A DNA stretch of 64,000 bases from Treponema sp. (GCA_017525605.1 JAFXSM010000024.1:62001-126000); one strand, 5' to 3'. Counted from the first letter of the stretch, positions 50,786 to 59,570 are shown. The notes: generated from the letters alone by a model not told the origin. Numbers and translations: made by a program.

Positions 50786-52275
50786 ATCTGCTCCTGTGCG
50801 AACTTAAGCGTGTTTTTCTTTATCGTCTTGTTCAGTTCCGAGTCGGAAATGAATTCTCCGTTCAAATCAACGTCGCCGCTCGAATGAATGTGGACTTTCA
50901 CGAGCCTTCCAGATTTGACGGCAGCGTTTGCTTTTTCGTCGCTCCTGTCGTAATTCACGACGACGCTTCCGTCAACTTCCGGTGCCTGAAACCACGCCCT
51001 TCCGATTGCGATTCCCTCGTCTTTCGCTTCCGGATTTTCAGAAAGAACTTCCTCAATCAGAATGTCGTAATCTTTTCCGCACCTTGCAGCGAGCTTTTCG
51101 CGGGTGATTTTCGCCTGAAGCTCGATGAGCGCATTTGCCCGCGCTTCTTTCACGTCGTCCTCAATCTGGTTCGGGAATTTTTCGGCAGGCGTGTCTTCCT
51201 CAACCGAATACGGAAAGCATCCGCTCCAGTCCGTCCTGATTTCTTCGAGGAATTTCTTCGAATTTTCTGCCTGCTCGTCAGTTTCTCCTGGGAAACCTGC
51301 AAGGAAAGTCGTTCTGATTGCTGCTTCCGGCAACTCGTCGCGGATTTTCTGAATCAGTGCCTTGTATTTTTCCGCAGTTCCGACGCGCCTCATCAACTTG
51401 ATGATTTTGTCGTCGCCGCTTTGGAGTGGCAAATCGAAATATGCGAGGATTCTCTTGTCTGCTTTGATTACAGGGAGAATGTCCTCGTTGAAGTGGTCTG
51501 GGTGAATGTAGAGAAGCCTGACGCAGAACGTTCCTTCGATTTTCGAAATCATCTTGAGGAGAGTGCAGAGACCTGATTCCTTGTTGCTCTCGTCGTCAGC
51601 AAGCCCGATGAATCCCGGCGTTCCTTTCGGAAGATACGTCCTTCCTGTTCCGAACACGTTGTCGTACCTTCCTGTTCCGTATGCCGCCAAATCCTGCCCG
51701 ATGAGGTTGATTTCGTACACGCCCTCGTCAACGAGACGCTTGATTTCTTCGATGATTTCGTCTGCTTTTCTGCTTCTCAATTCTCCGCGGATTACAGGAA
51801 TTGCGCAGTAAGTGCATCGGTTGTTGCATCCTTCCGTGATTTTTACGAATGCCGAACCTGAGAACGAAAGAAGCATTTCGCGCTCTCCGTTTGAGATTCC
51901 TTTCTGTGGGGGAGTGAGGACAGGCCGCTCTCCGTTCATCATCGGCTCAACGACTTTGTAAAGCTGGTCGAGGTCGCCGTTGCCGAAAAATCCGTCCGCT
52001 TCCGTGAGAGAATCTTTCAAATCCTTTGCGTAACGTTCCGCGAGGCATCCTGCGAGAAGGATTTTTGCTTTCGGGTACATCTGCCTTGCCGACTGTACCG
52101 CCGTTATCGATTCGAGTTTCGCGGACTCGATGAATCCGCATGAGTTTACGATTATCAAATCAGCTTCGCCTGCATCGAATGTCTGTTCGTATCCCTTTTT
52201 CGAAAGAATGGAAATCATGAGTTCGCCGTCAACCTGGTTCTTTGCGCATCCGTGCTGGTCAATAAAAAATTTCAA
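50782..52275 (-). CDS. rimO: Ribosomal protein S12 methylthiotransferase
   Basis: A 497-residue radical SAM enzyme that adds a methylthio group to an Asp of ribosomal protein S12. The N-terminal [4Fe-4S] cysteines are in FIDQHGCAKN, VNSCGF and AGCLAE; the radical SAM cluster is CNNRCTYCAIPVIRG, whose IRGELRSR tail favours RimO over MiaB. The C-terminal TRAM-like part has AWFQAPEVDGSVVV. An insertion of about 30 residues follows LAAYGTG (FGTGRTYLPKGTPG and on). The start is TTG at 52275, with AGAGGT about 6 bases upstream; no ATG fits. Confidence 0.9.
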   Translation of the reverse strand: MKFFIDQHGCAKNQVDGELMISILSKKGYEQTFDAGEADLIIVNSCGFIESAKLESITAVQSARQMYPKAKILLAGCLAERYAKDLKDSLTEADGFFGNGDLDQLYKVVEPMMNGERPVLTPPQKGISNGEREMLLSFSGSAFVKITEGCNNRCTYCAIPVIRGELRSRKADEIIEEIKRLVDEGVYEINLIGQDLAAYGTGRYDNVFGTGRTYLPKGTPGFIGLADDESNKESGLCTLLKMISKIEGTFCVRLLYIHPDHFNEDILPVIKADKRILAYFDLPLQSGDDKIIKLMRRVGTAEKYKALIQKIRDELPEAAIRTTFLAGFPGETDEQAENSKKFLEEIRTDWSGCFPYSVEEDTPAEKFPNQIEDDVKEARANALIELQAKITREKLAARCGKDYDILIEEVLSENPEAKDEGIAIGRAWFQAPEVDGSVVVNYDRSDEKANAAVKSGRLVKVHIHSSGDVDLNGEFISDSELNKTIKKNTLKFAQEQI

Positions 52276-52300
52276 TTTTGTACCTCTTCTATTGAATTTC

Positions 52301-52338
52301 TGTAAAAAAAAGGTGGTTTTCTGCAGAACCACCTTTTC
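52301..52338 (-). terminator. Intrinsic terminator after the RodZ-like gene
   Basis: AAAGGTGGTT and AACCACCTTT form the stem (52309-52337). On the minus strand it ends in ACCACCTTTTTTTT. It separates the rodZ-like gene from rimO, so rimO-uvrD must start from a promoter in or near this short gap or depend on read-through. Confidence 0.85.
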
Positions 52339-52355
52339 GCGTTTTTATAAAGATT

Positions 52356-53450
52356 TTATTCCAAATCCAGAATGACAAGTCTGAATTTGCCGTCCGTTGT
52401 GTCTTTTATCCACTTTATGTCTTCTGCGACAACTTCGCCGGCTTTTGAAAGCGGAAGGTCGTAGTTCTTTCCGTTTGCCACGACCTGAAGCTTTGCGGTG
52501 TTTCCGTTCGACATCCACACTCGGAGCGCATTGCTTGCGGTCAGGTTCAGAACGTCGCCGTTTGCAAGGAAGTCTTCGACAGTCTCTTTTCTGTCGGTTC
52601 TGTAGCGGAACAGACAGCCCGCGCGGAAGTTGACGTTGAGCGTGAACGGATATGCTCTCGTGTCTGCAAGAATCTCCGTCCACTTCTTGTCTTTTGGAAG
52701 TTCCGCCGTGCTCTGAATCTGCGACTCGTCCGAATCCGCGATTGCCGCGTTCGAAGCGTCTTTCAGCATGATGTTGACTTCTGCGCCGTGGTCGTTTCCC
52801 TTTGCCGAAAGGTCTTTGACATAAATGATGAGTTCTGGCATTGAGTCTCCGTTCGCATCCATCTCGACCTGCTCCGAAAGCTCCACATACTGAACTCCGA
52901 CCGGTGTTTCGATTCCGAATACGTCAGTCGTCTGCGCTACTGTCAAAGTTACGTTGCCTTTTTCCGTTCCCAAAACGAACTGGTCATGCTTGAATACCCT
53001 TCCTGAGAACGGCTCTTCCGTCAGCTCGTATTTTTTCGATGCGCTCGGCTTGTCCAATGCGATGTTCGCTTCTGCCGCTTTCGGCATGTGCGATTTTATG
53101 AACGTGAAAAGTGCGAATCCTCCGCCCGACAACACGACCAAACCGAGAACGACAAAAAGCGGAATGAGGAATTTCGGACGCTCATGCGCGGTAAGTTCCG
53201 CCGGAGGTGGAGCTTCCTGAATTTTCTTTGCGTTGTACAGCGAAACAATCTGCTTGCTGTTCAGTCCGAGATATTCCGCATAGTTCTTGAGAAAGCCTAT
53301 GAGATACGGTTCGCTCGGAAAAATGTGTGCTTCTTCTTTTTCCAAAGCCTCCAGATAACGCTGCGAAATCGAAGTCTCCCTTACTATAGTCTCGATGTCA
53401 AGGTGCTTTTCCTCGCGTGATTTTTTTAGAATTTCTCCGTAGTTTTCCAT
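52356..53450 (-). CDS. RodZ-like HTH membrane protein
   Basis: A 364-residue protein with a cytoplasmic helix-turn-helix (about residues 1-70; GEILKKSREEKHLDIETIVR then SISQRYLEALEKEE), a membrane helix near 95-118 (FLIPLFVVLGLVVLSGGGF) and a beta-rich extracytoplasmic C-terminus with a DUF4115-like end (RAGCLFRYRTDRKETVEDFL, ALRVWMSNGNTAKL). This is the arrangement of RodZ, the cytoskeletal partner of MreB that helps maintain cell shape. The start at 53450 is chosen by the domain; the open frame extends 29 codons upstream without support. Confidence 0.85.
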   Translation of the reverse strand: MENYGEILKKSREEKHLDIETIVRETSISQRYLEALEKEEAHIFPSEPYLIGFLKNYAEYLGLNSKQIVSLYNAKKIQEAPPPAELTAHERPKFLIPLFVVLGLVVLSGGGFALFTFIKSHMPKAAEANIALDKPSASKKYELTEEPFSGRVFKHDQFVLGTEKGNVTLTVAQTTDVFGIETPVGVQYVELSEQVEMDANGDSMPELIIYVKDLSAKGNDHGAEVNIMLKDASNAAIADSDESQIQSTAELPKDKKWTEILADTRAYPFTLNVNFRAGCLFRYRTDRKETVEDFLANGDVLNLTASNALRVWMSNGNTAKLQVVANGKNYDLPLSKAGEVVAEDIKWIKDTTDGKFRLVILDLE

Positions 53451-53487
53451 CTCTTTTTGCCTGTTTGCCTTTTGATTTCTGTTAAAC

Positions 53488-54153
53488 CTATTCGTTGAAA
53501 AGGAAATTGTTGTAGTTGTTTGCAGATGACGGTGCATCGTAGACGAACCTGTTGTCAGGAATCTGCACGTTCGTTGCGTATGAGCTGAATGTGAATACGA
53601 AAGATTCGCCCTGCGGCGTTATTCCTTCGATTCTGCGAATCAGTTTTGACTCTGGAAGAATCGCCATCTTGATGTATCTGAATGCCTCTGCGGTATTTTT
53701 TCTGCTCAATGTGAGTTTGATTACCTGCTCCGAGCTGCCTTCGCTCAATGGAACTGGCGCAGAGCTTTTCTCGTATGCGATGTTGTAATATCTCTTCATC
53801 AGTGACAATCCCTGTGACGTTGCCATGTTCGCGCCCGAATTCGCCTGTACCGACTGGTTCAGGATTGCAGAGCTTCCCGGAAGATAAATCGTGAGTCTGT
53901 CGCCGTTGAAGCAGATTACCTGCTCGCTCGGATTCGTGAAGTCGATTCTTAAGAGGTCAGGCCTCTTGAACGAGACTTTTCCGCTCATAGTCGTCCTTCC
54001 CGCTTTTATGTCGAGATTCGCCTCGTATGTCCTGAGCGAAGCGTACACTGAAGATACTGAATCAAAAAATGAACTAGCTGTAACAATTCCGTCGGCAAAA
54101 ACATGGGCTATCAAAGAAAATGAAAGCAATCCGACGGTAAGAAATTTTTTCAT
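53488..54153 (-). CDS. LolA-like outer-membrane lipoprotein carrier
   Basis: A 221-residue exported protein with a signal peptide (HVFA cleavage near residue 20). LRTYEANLDIKAGRTTMSGK, FKRPDLLRIDFTNPSEQVIC and FNGDRLTIYLPGSSA follow the half-barrel pattern of LolA (the segment SFKRPDLLRIDF is characteristic). It would carry lipoproteins through the periplasm or act as a related lipid-binding protein. GAGGGG precedes the ATG. The RodZ-like gene begins 37 bases after its stop. Confidence 0.82.
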   Translation of the reverse strand: MKKFLTVGLLSFSLIAHVFADGIVTASSFFDSVSSVYASLRTYEANLDIKAGRTTMSGKVSFKRPDLLRIDFTNPSEQVICFNGDRLTIYLPGSSAILNQSVQANSGANMATSQGLSLMKRYYNIAYEKSSAPVPLSEGSSEQVIKLTLSRKNTAEAFRYIKMAILPESKLIRRIEGITPQGESFVFTFSSYATNVQIPDNRFVYDAPSSANNYNNFLFNE

Positions 54154-54211
54154 AATGCCCCTCGAAGTGACTTATTTTAGTTTAGATAGAAAGCATGGTC
54201 AACTAAACGGA

Positions 54212-54240
54212 TTGAGCATAGATTGTTTTGACTTTATAAT
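54212..54240 (+). promoter_or_regulatory. Promoter with -10 box 7 nt before the PhnP-like gene
   Basis: TTGAGC (54212-54217), a 17-base spacer and TATAAT (54235-54240), then CGATTCC and the ATG at 54248. There is no ribosome site. This is the best complete example of the leaderless geometry in the window. Confidence 0.7.
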
Positions 54241-54247
54241 CGATTCC

Positions 54248-55213
54248 ATGAAGATGATTTTGATGGGGACGGGAACTAGCCACGGTGTCCCGGTTATCGG
54301 CTGTAAATGCAAGGTGTGCACGTCTAAAAATCCAAAGGACAAACGATGCAGATGTTCCGCATATATCGAAAGTCAAAATTCATCTGATTCTGAATTCCAA
54401 ACTACGAATGTCGTAATCGATGTCGGCCCGGATTTCCGCTTTCAGGCATTGCGTACCGGAATTTCCCGGCTTGATGCGGTTCTCCTTACGCACAGCCATG
54501 CCGACCACTGCCACGGATTGGACGACGTGCGGATTTTCAGCCACACGCGCCCTGACCAGTCCAAAAACGGCTCTGTCATCAATTCTGCCGACAAAATCGC
54601 CGCGATGAACAACTATCCGCTTGAGACGAAAGGACCCGGCCTTCCGATTTACACGAATCCATCATCAATCGCCGACCTTGAGCTCCGGTTCAATTATGTT
54701 TTTCATCACAAGGCACTCGGAGGAGGGCTTCCGAAATTCACTCTTCTCGACTGCACAGGATTCGGTTCGAAAAATCCTGTCGATTTGAACTCGATGATTG
54801 CAGTTCCTGTTCCGATGCTTCACGGCACTCTGGAAACTTTCGGCTGGATTATAAAAGAAAAGAATTCCTCACATTCAATCGCGTATCTAACCGATTGCAG
54901 TTCGATTCCGGAAAGTTCTTTTTCGCTTCTTGCCGAATTCAACTCATGCGGAAATTCAATCGACCATGTGATAATCGACGGTCTTCGAGTCGAGCCCCAT
55001 TCAACGCATTGCAGTTTTGACGAAGCGTTGGCGTATGCCGACAAAATCGGAGCTGCGCACACCTGGATAACTCATGTCAGCCACGACAAGTCGCATCTGG
55101 AAATTCAGGATTACATCGACAATCGCCTTCCGCATTTTGAAAATCTTTCTTCGATAGTGGAAAAAGGCGGTTCCGTTGCCCCTGCGTATGACTGTCTTGA
55201 GCTGGATTGTTAG
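54248..55213 (+). CDS. PhnP-like metallo-beta-lactamase-fold phosphodiesterase
   Basis: A 321-residue hydrolase. ILMGTGTSHGVPVIGCKCKVC is the PhnP-type opening with a Cys-containing zinc loop (C-K-C-x2-C), and the active-site metals bind LLTHSHADHCHGLDD, with later ligands in PMLHGTLETFG, LTDCSS and HVSHDKSH. PhnP cleaves cyclic phosphates in phosphonate use, but no phn genes are nearby, so the substrate here is open. The ATG at 54248 lies 7 bases after a -10 box; the open frame upstream overlaps the divergent LolA gene and is not used. Confidence 0.87.
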   Translation: MKMILMGTGTSHGVPVIGCKCKVCTSKNPKDKRCRCSAYIESQNSSDSEFQTTNVVIDVGPDFRFQALRTGISRLDAVLLTHSHADHCHGLDDVRIFSHTRPDQSKNGSVINSADKIAAMNNYPLETKGPGLPIYTNPSSIADLELRFNYVFHHKALGGGLPKFTLLDCTGFGSKNPVDLNSMIAVPVPMLHGTLETFGWIIKEKNSSHSIAYLTDCSSIPESSFSLLAEFNSCGNSIDHVIIDGLRVEPHSTHCSFDEALAYADKIGAAHTWITHVSHDKSHLEIQDYIDNRLPHFENLSSIVEKGGSVAPAYDCLELDC

Positions 55214-55221
55214 AATTCCGA

Positions 55222-55250
55222 TTGACACTAAGCATTATAAAATTTATATT
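55222..55250 (+). promoter_or_regulatory. Strong promoter of rpmB
   Basis: TTGACA (55222-55227), a 17-base spacer and TATATT (55245-55250). A leader of about 40 bases and the AAGGTAGG ribosome site follow, in contrast to the leaderless genes. Confidence 0.8.
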
Positions 55251-55298
55251 TATCAAATCACTTGGAATCTATTGTAATCTATTAAGGTAGGTATAAAA

Positions 55299-55562
55299 AT
55301 GGCAAGAATTTGTGATTGCTGTGGAAAAGGACAGCAGACTGGAAATAAAGTCAGTAAGTCATACAACCACACACGCCGCATTTGGAGACCTAACCTCTTG
55401 AAAATCAAAGTTCAGGACGGTACAGGATTTGCGGGAACTATCAACGTTTGTACACGCTGCCTCCGCACAGCAGACAAAAATGGAACTTTCGTTAAGGGAA
55501 TGCTTTTGACAAAGAAAATCAAGGTTGTTCCAGCTAACGCAGGTGCTGCAAAAGCTAACTAA
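55299..55562 (+). CDS. rpmB: 50S ribosomal protein L28
   Basis: An 87-residue large-subunit ribosomal protein. MARICDCCGKGQQTGNKVSK, HTRRIWRPNLLKIKV and NVCTRCLRTADKNG are clear L28 segments. The four cysteines (CDCC and CTRC) form a zinc-ribbon type L28. The gene has its own strong promoter and a long terminator hairpin just after it, so it is expressed alone. Confidence 0.97.
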   Translation: MARICDCCGKGQQTGNKVSKSYNHTRRIWRPNLLKIKVQDGTGFAGTINVCTRCLRTADKNGTFVKGMLLTKKIKVVPANAGAAKAN

Positions 55563-55586
55563 TTTTTTTTTAGTTTATGCATGAAT

Positions 55587-55624
55587 CCGTCGATTTCGAA
55601 CATTCGAAACTCGGCGGTTTTTTT
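55587..55624 (+). terminator. Intrinsic terminator of rpmB
   Basis: CCGTCGA-TTTCGAA pairs with TTCGAAA-CTCGGCGG (one bulged base) over more than 12 pairs, followed by eight T residues. Confidence 0.85.
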
Positions 55625-55806
55625 TGCATTTTTTCAATTTCCGAATTTTTTCGTATCGCTCGTTTTCGTTCATTTTCTCCGTCAAGTTTATTTTCACCGT
55701 CAAATAGCACAAATAATAAAAAAATCATTGTAAGAATTGACGATAACACCTTTTTTTCGCGGTGGTAGCATATTTTCCATAAAGATTTTTCAAAAGGAGC
55801 ATCGTT

Positions 55807-57162
55807 ATGTTGAAAGATGAATTGCCAAAAATAATCACGAAAGAGGTTCCAGGTCCGAAATCGGCTGAAATAATCAGAAGAAGGGAAGCTGTCGTTCCGT
55901 CTGCCATAAAGTGCGCGTATCCTGTCGTCATCGACAAGGCGGCCGGCGCGATGATTCAGGACCCGGACGGAAATATCTTCCTCGACTGGGTTGGCGGTGT
56001 CGGCGTTCTGAACGTAGGACACACTCATCCTGAGCTTGTGGATGCCGTCAAAAATCAGGCGGAGAGATTCTTCCACGGAATGGTGAACATCGTCACGCAC
56101 GAAGGATATGTGGAGCTTGCGGAAAAGCTCGGCGCGAGAGTTCCCGTGAGAGGAAGCCACAACAAGGTCATGTTCGCGAATTCGGGCGCGGAGGCCGACG
56201 AGAACGCCGTGAAGGTCGCAAAGGCTTATACTGGACGCTCAAACATAATCGTGATGAGCGGAGCATTCCACGGAAGAACGCTCCTTACTATGGCGATGAC
56301 ATCGAAAAAGGCGTATGCGAAAGGGCAGGGACAGCTCCCCGGCGGAATCTTCCGAACTGAATTTCCGAATCTCTACAGAAAGCCTGAGGGATTGCCTTGC
56401 GAAAAGGCGATTGAATATTACGTCGATAAGCTGAACCGCGTCTTTGAGGAATGCGGAGCCGCCGACACAATCGCCGCAATCGTGATTGAGCCGATTCAGG
56501 GCGAGGGCGGATTCATTCCCGCTCCGATTGAATATGTGAAGGCTGTCAGAAAAATATGCGACGACAACGGCATCCTTCTCGTTGCGGACGAAGTTCAGAG
56601 CGGATTCGCGCGTTCTGGAAGGCTTTTCGCTTCCGAATACTGGAAGGAAGCAGGATGCGAGCCTGATATCATTGCGACGGCAAAGTCGATTGCGGGCGGT
56701 GTTCCGCTTTCTGCCGTAATCGCGCGCGACGAGATTTTCGATTCAGTTCCCTGCGGTGTCATAGGCGGAACTTTCGGCGGAAACGCGCTTGCATGTGCGG
56801 CAGGTCTGAAAGTTCTGGACGTAATCGACAAGGAGAAGCTTGTTGACCGCGCCAATGAAATCGGAAGAAAAATCGTCGAAAGGTTTACGATTTGGAAGGA
56901 AAAATATGAATGTGTCGGCGACGTGCGCGGTCTTGGTGCGATGGTCGGGGTGGAATTCGTGAAGGACAAGAAGACGAAGGAACCTGACGGAAAGCTCGTT
57001 TCAGAAATAATCCGCTATGCAGCATGTCACGGACTCATAATGGAGAATGCAGGAACATACGGAAACGTAATCCGCTTCCTCGCTCCGCTTATCATAACGG
57101 ACGAGCAGCTTGAGGCGGGACTTGCAATTTACGAGGATGCGATAAAGAATTGCGGAAAATAA
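55807..57162 (+). CDS. gabT: 4-aminobutyrate aminotransferase family enzyme
   Basis: A 451-residue class III PLP aminotransferase that would convert GABA to succinic semialdehyde. Motifs: FLDWVGGVGVLNVGHTHPEL near the N-terminus, FANSGAEADENAVKVAK (phosphate loop), VIEPIQGEGGFI, LLVADEVQSGFARSG and IIATAKSIAGGVPL with PLP Lys293. The next gene downstream is a 4-hydroxybutyrate dehydrogenase, which supports GABA over ornithine or other substrates. AAGGAG lies upstream of the ATG. A short hairpin with T5 separates it from the dehydrogenase. Confidence 0.88.
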   Translation: MLKDELPKIITKEVPGPKSAEIIRRREAVVPSAIKCAYPVVIDKAAGAMIQDPDGNIFLDWVGGVGVLNVGHTHPELVDAVKNQAERFFHGMVNIVTHEGYVELAEKLGARVPVRGSHNKVMFANSGAEADENAVKVAKAYTGRSNIIVMSGAFHGRTLLTMAMTSKKAYAKGQGQLPGGIFRTEFPNLYRKPEGLPCEKAIEYYVDKLNRVFEECGAADTIAAIVIEPIQGEGGFIPAPIEYVKAVRKICDDNGILLVADEVQSGFARSGRLFASEYWKEAGCEPDIIATAKSIAGGVPLSAVIARDEIFDSVPCGVIGGTFGGNALACAAGLKVLDVIDKEKLVDRANEIGRKIVERFTIWKEKYECVGDVRGLGAMVGVEFVKDKKTKEPDGKLVSEIIRYAACHGLIMENAGTYGNVIRFLAPLIITDEQLEAGLAIYEDAIKNCGK

Positions 57163-57213
57163 AACTGCATGATGCAAATTGTCATGCAAATTTCTAGCTT
57201 TGTTTCGATATAT

Positions 57214-57239
57214 GCCGGTCGATTTTTGGCCGGCTTTTT
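57214..57239 (+). terminator. Terminator-like hairpin between gabT and the dehydrogenase
   Basis: GCCGG (57214-57218) pairs with CCGGC (57230-57234), followed by five T residues; the GAGG ribosome site of the next gene begins two bases later. It may be a partial terminator or attenuator within the pair. Confidence 0.55.
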
Positions 57240-57250
57240 GTGAGGTTTTT

Positions 57251-58366
57251 ATGAAGACTTTCAAGATTGTTCCGAAAATCGTCGAATGTGATTCAGTTTC
57301 GGATTTCTGCGCTGATTTTTCGCTCAATGAAAACGACCTAGTTTTTATGAGCAAATCGACTGAGAAATATTTTTCCGGGAAAATGAACGGCGCACACGTC
57401 ATATTCCGAGGCGACTACGGAAGCGGAGAGCCGACCGACGAGATGGTCGAGAAAATATACGGCGACATCAGTGGAATTTCGTATGACAGGGTCGTGGCGA
57501 TTGGCGGCGGAACTATCGTCGATGTGGCGAAGCTCCTTTCGCTAAAATCGTTTCATCCTGTAATCGACCTTTATGACAAGAAGATTCCTGCAAAGCGCGA
57601 CAAAAAGCTCGTAATCGTTCCGACGACTTGCGGAACTGGAAGCGAGGTGACGAACATTTCGATTCTGGAGCTTGTCTCAAGAAAGACGAAGATGGGGCTT
57701 GCGGACGACGAACTTTTCCCTGATTATGCCGTTCTGATTCCAGAGCTGCTTACCGACCTTCCGTACAAATTCTTTGCGACGAGTTCGATTGACGCGCTTG
57801 TTCATGCGGCGGAGAGCTTCCTTTCTCCAAAGGCGACATCGATGAGCAGGGAATTCAGCCTGAAAGCCGCAGAGATGATTCTGAATGGCTATCTGAAAAT
57901 CATCAGGAACGGAAAAGATTCGCGGTTCGAAGTCATGCGCGATTTTCTTCTTGCAAGCACTTATGCAGGAATCGGATTCGGGAATGCCGGGACCGGATAT
58001 GTCCATGCGATGAGCTATTCTTTCGGCGGCAAATACCACGTTCCGCACGGTGAGTCGAATTACGTCCTGTTCATGGCGGTGTTCAGGGAGTATCAGAAAA
58101 TTGCTCCGAACGGACTGATTTCCCAGCTTAATAAAAAGCTTTCGGAAATATTGGAATGTGAAGAATCTTTTGTATACGAAAAGCTCGGCGAAGTTCTGAA
58201 CCAGATTCTTCCGCTGAAACCGATGAGCGCGTACGGTGCCGTTGAAGGCGACATCGTTCCTTTCGCTTCCAACACGGTGAATCTCCAGACGCGCCTGACG
58301 CAGAACGGCTACGTCCAGTTCGACGAAAATCAGGTGCGCGGAATTTATAGAAGCGTGCTGAATTAG
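57251..58366 (+). CDS. 4-hydroxybutyrate dehydrogenase (iron alcohol dehydrogenase family)
   Basis: A 371-residue NAD-dependent iron-type alcohol dehydrogenase. Its length and many segments (YGSGEPTDEMVEKI, RVVAIGGGTIVDVAKLLSLK, VPTTCGTGSEVTNIS, LPYKFFATSSIDALVHAAE, GGKYHVPHGESNY) closely follow the clostridial 4-hydroxybutyrate dehydrogenase as I recall it. The metal ligands lie in SSIDALVHAAE and the HVPHGES histidines. It would reduce succinic semialdehyde from GabT to 4-hydroxybutyrate. The start at 57251 has GAGG upstream. It converges on a second iron dehydrogenase gene. Confidence 0.85.
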   Translation: MKTFKIVPKIVECDSVSDFCADFSLNENDLVFMSKSTEKYFSGKMNGAHVIFRGDYGSGEPTDEMVEKIYGDISGISYDRVVAIGGGTIVDVAKLLSLKSFHPVIDLYDKKIPAKRDKKLVIVPTTCGTGSEVTNISILELVSRKTKMGLADDELFPDYAVLIPELLTDLPYKFFATSSIDALVHAAESFLSPKATSMSREFSLKAAEMILNGYLKIIRNGKDSRFEVMRDFLLASTYAGIGFGNAGTGYVHAMSYSFGGKYHVPHGESNYVLFMAVFREYQKIAPNGLISQLNKKLSEILECEESFVYEKLGEVLNQILPLKPMSAYGAVEGDIVPFASNTVNLQTRLTQNGYVQFDENQVRGIYRSVLN

Positions 58367-58369
58367 CCT

Positions 58370-58409
58370 GAATGTCGAGTTTTTACAACTGGCAATGAAC
58401 TCGACATTC
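58370..58409. terminator. 12-bp inverted repeat between convergent dehydrogenase genes
   Basis: GAATGTCGAGTT (58370-58381) and AACTCGACATTC (58398-58409) pair perfectly around a 16-base loop. There is no strong T tract. Its place between two convergent genes suggests a shared terminator. Confidence 0.65.
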
Positions 58410-58412
58410 ACT

Positions 58413-59570
58413 CTATTTGTTTCGCAGGATGTCGTAAATCTTGATTTCTTCTTCTTTCGTCAAGATTTTCCAGCAGTTTGAAGGGCTGCCTGATGCCAGG
58501 GAATCGGCGGCCATTTTTTCTTCTTTTGCGGCAAATTCTTCAAGGTTGATTCCGTACACTCGGAGTGTCGGGATTTTCAGTTTTTGTGAAAAATCTTCGA
58601 GGGCTTTTATGAATTTTTCCGCTCCGGCTTTCGGACTGTCGCTTTCTGTTGCCGCTCCGATTTCAATTCCGAGCCTTGCGAATCTTTCATAGCAGCCTTC
58701 CATCACAGCCTTGAGGCATTCTGTCAGAATCATCGCATTCGAGATTCCGTGGGGAACATGGAACAATGCGCCTATTGGACGGCTCATTCCGTGGACGATT
58801 GTCGTCGGAGATGTGTTTATGGCGACGCCTGCCTCGTAAGATGCGATTGCAAGGTTTTCCCTCGCCGTCCTGTCGCTTCCGTCTTTTAGAGCCTGCGGAA
58901 GGTACTTGAAGATTCTCTTCACGGCATCGATGCAGAACAAGTCGGTGACTGGCGTTGACTTTCTGCATGTGTAGCTTTCGATTGCATGTGTGAGCGCGTC
59001 CATTCCCGTGTTCGTGGTGACGGAAGGTGGAGACGACATCGTGTATGTGTAGTCGATTACGGCGATTTTCGGAAGCAGGCATTCTCCCTTCATCAGAAGC
59101 TTTGAATTCGTATTCGTGTCGGTGTACACAAAATATTTCGTGGCTTCCGAACCTGTGCCTGCCGTTGTCGGAATGAGGACGAGCGGAACGATGTCGGCTT
59201 CAATCTCTTTTCCGATGTAGTCTGCCATTTTTCCTGGAAGGACGGACATTGCGGCAATCGCTTTTGCTGAATCGAGAGGACTTCCCCCTCCAAGACCGAT
59301 TATGAAATCGCATTTTTCTTTTTTGAATGCGCTGACTCCCTCGTAAATCATCGTGTCTGTCGGTTCTCCGATTATGTCGTTGAAGACTGCCGATTCCATT
59401 CCGATTTTTCCGAGTGTTTTCTGAACGCTGTCCGTAAGTCCTGTCTTCGTGATGATTTTTCCAGTCACGATGAGGGCTTTCCTTCCGAATTCCTTGATGT
59501 GCGGAGCGGCTTCTTCAAGCGCGCCTTCTCCGATTATCGTCCTTCCTGCTGTCGTAAAACTGAATGTCAT
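58413..59570 (-). CDS. Iron-containing alcohol dehydrogenase
   Basis: A 385-residue iron-type alcohol dehydrogenase. FIIGLGGGSPLDSAKAIA is the dinucleotide motif, VLIPTTAGTGSEAT the phosphate region, and NTGMDALTHAIES with ALFHVPHGISNA carry the metal ligands. It is only distantly like the convergent 4-hydroxybutyrate dehydrogenase. It starts 18 bases after the class III aminotransferase, with GGAGG upstream, so it probably reduces the aldehyde that enzyme makes. Candidates are sulfoacetaldehyde, malonic semialdehyde or succinic semialdehyde; the sequence does not decide. Confidence 0.87.
   Translation of the reverse strand: MTFSFTTAGRTIIGEGALEEAAPHIKEFGRKALIVTGKIITKTGLTDSVQKTLGKIGMESAVFNDIIGEPTDTMIYEGVSAFKKEKCDFIIGLGGGSPLDSAKAIAAMSVLPGKMADYIGKEIEADIVPLVLIPTTAGTGSEATKYFVYTDTNTNSKLLMKGECLLPKIAVIDYTYTMSSPPSVTTNTGMDALTHAIESYTCRKSTPVTDLFCIDAVKRIFKYLPQALKDGSDRTARENLAIASYEAGVAINTSPTTIVHGMSRPIGALFHVPHGISNAMILTECLKAVMEGCYERFARLGIEIGAATESDSPKAGAEKFIKALEDFSQKLKIPTLRVYGINLEEFAAKEEKMAADSLASGSPSNCWKILTKEEEIKIYDILRNK

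Noticed and set aside
50680..51576. 298-codon frame antisense to rimO and uvrD
   Set aside because: Covers parts of two conserved genes in antisense, is rich in Phe/Arg/Val, and has no ribosome site.
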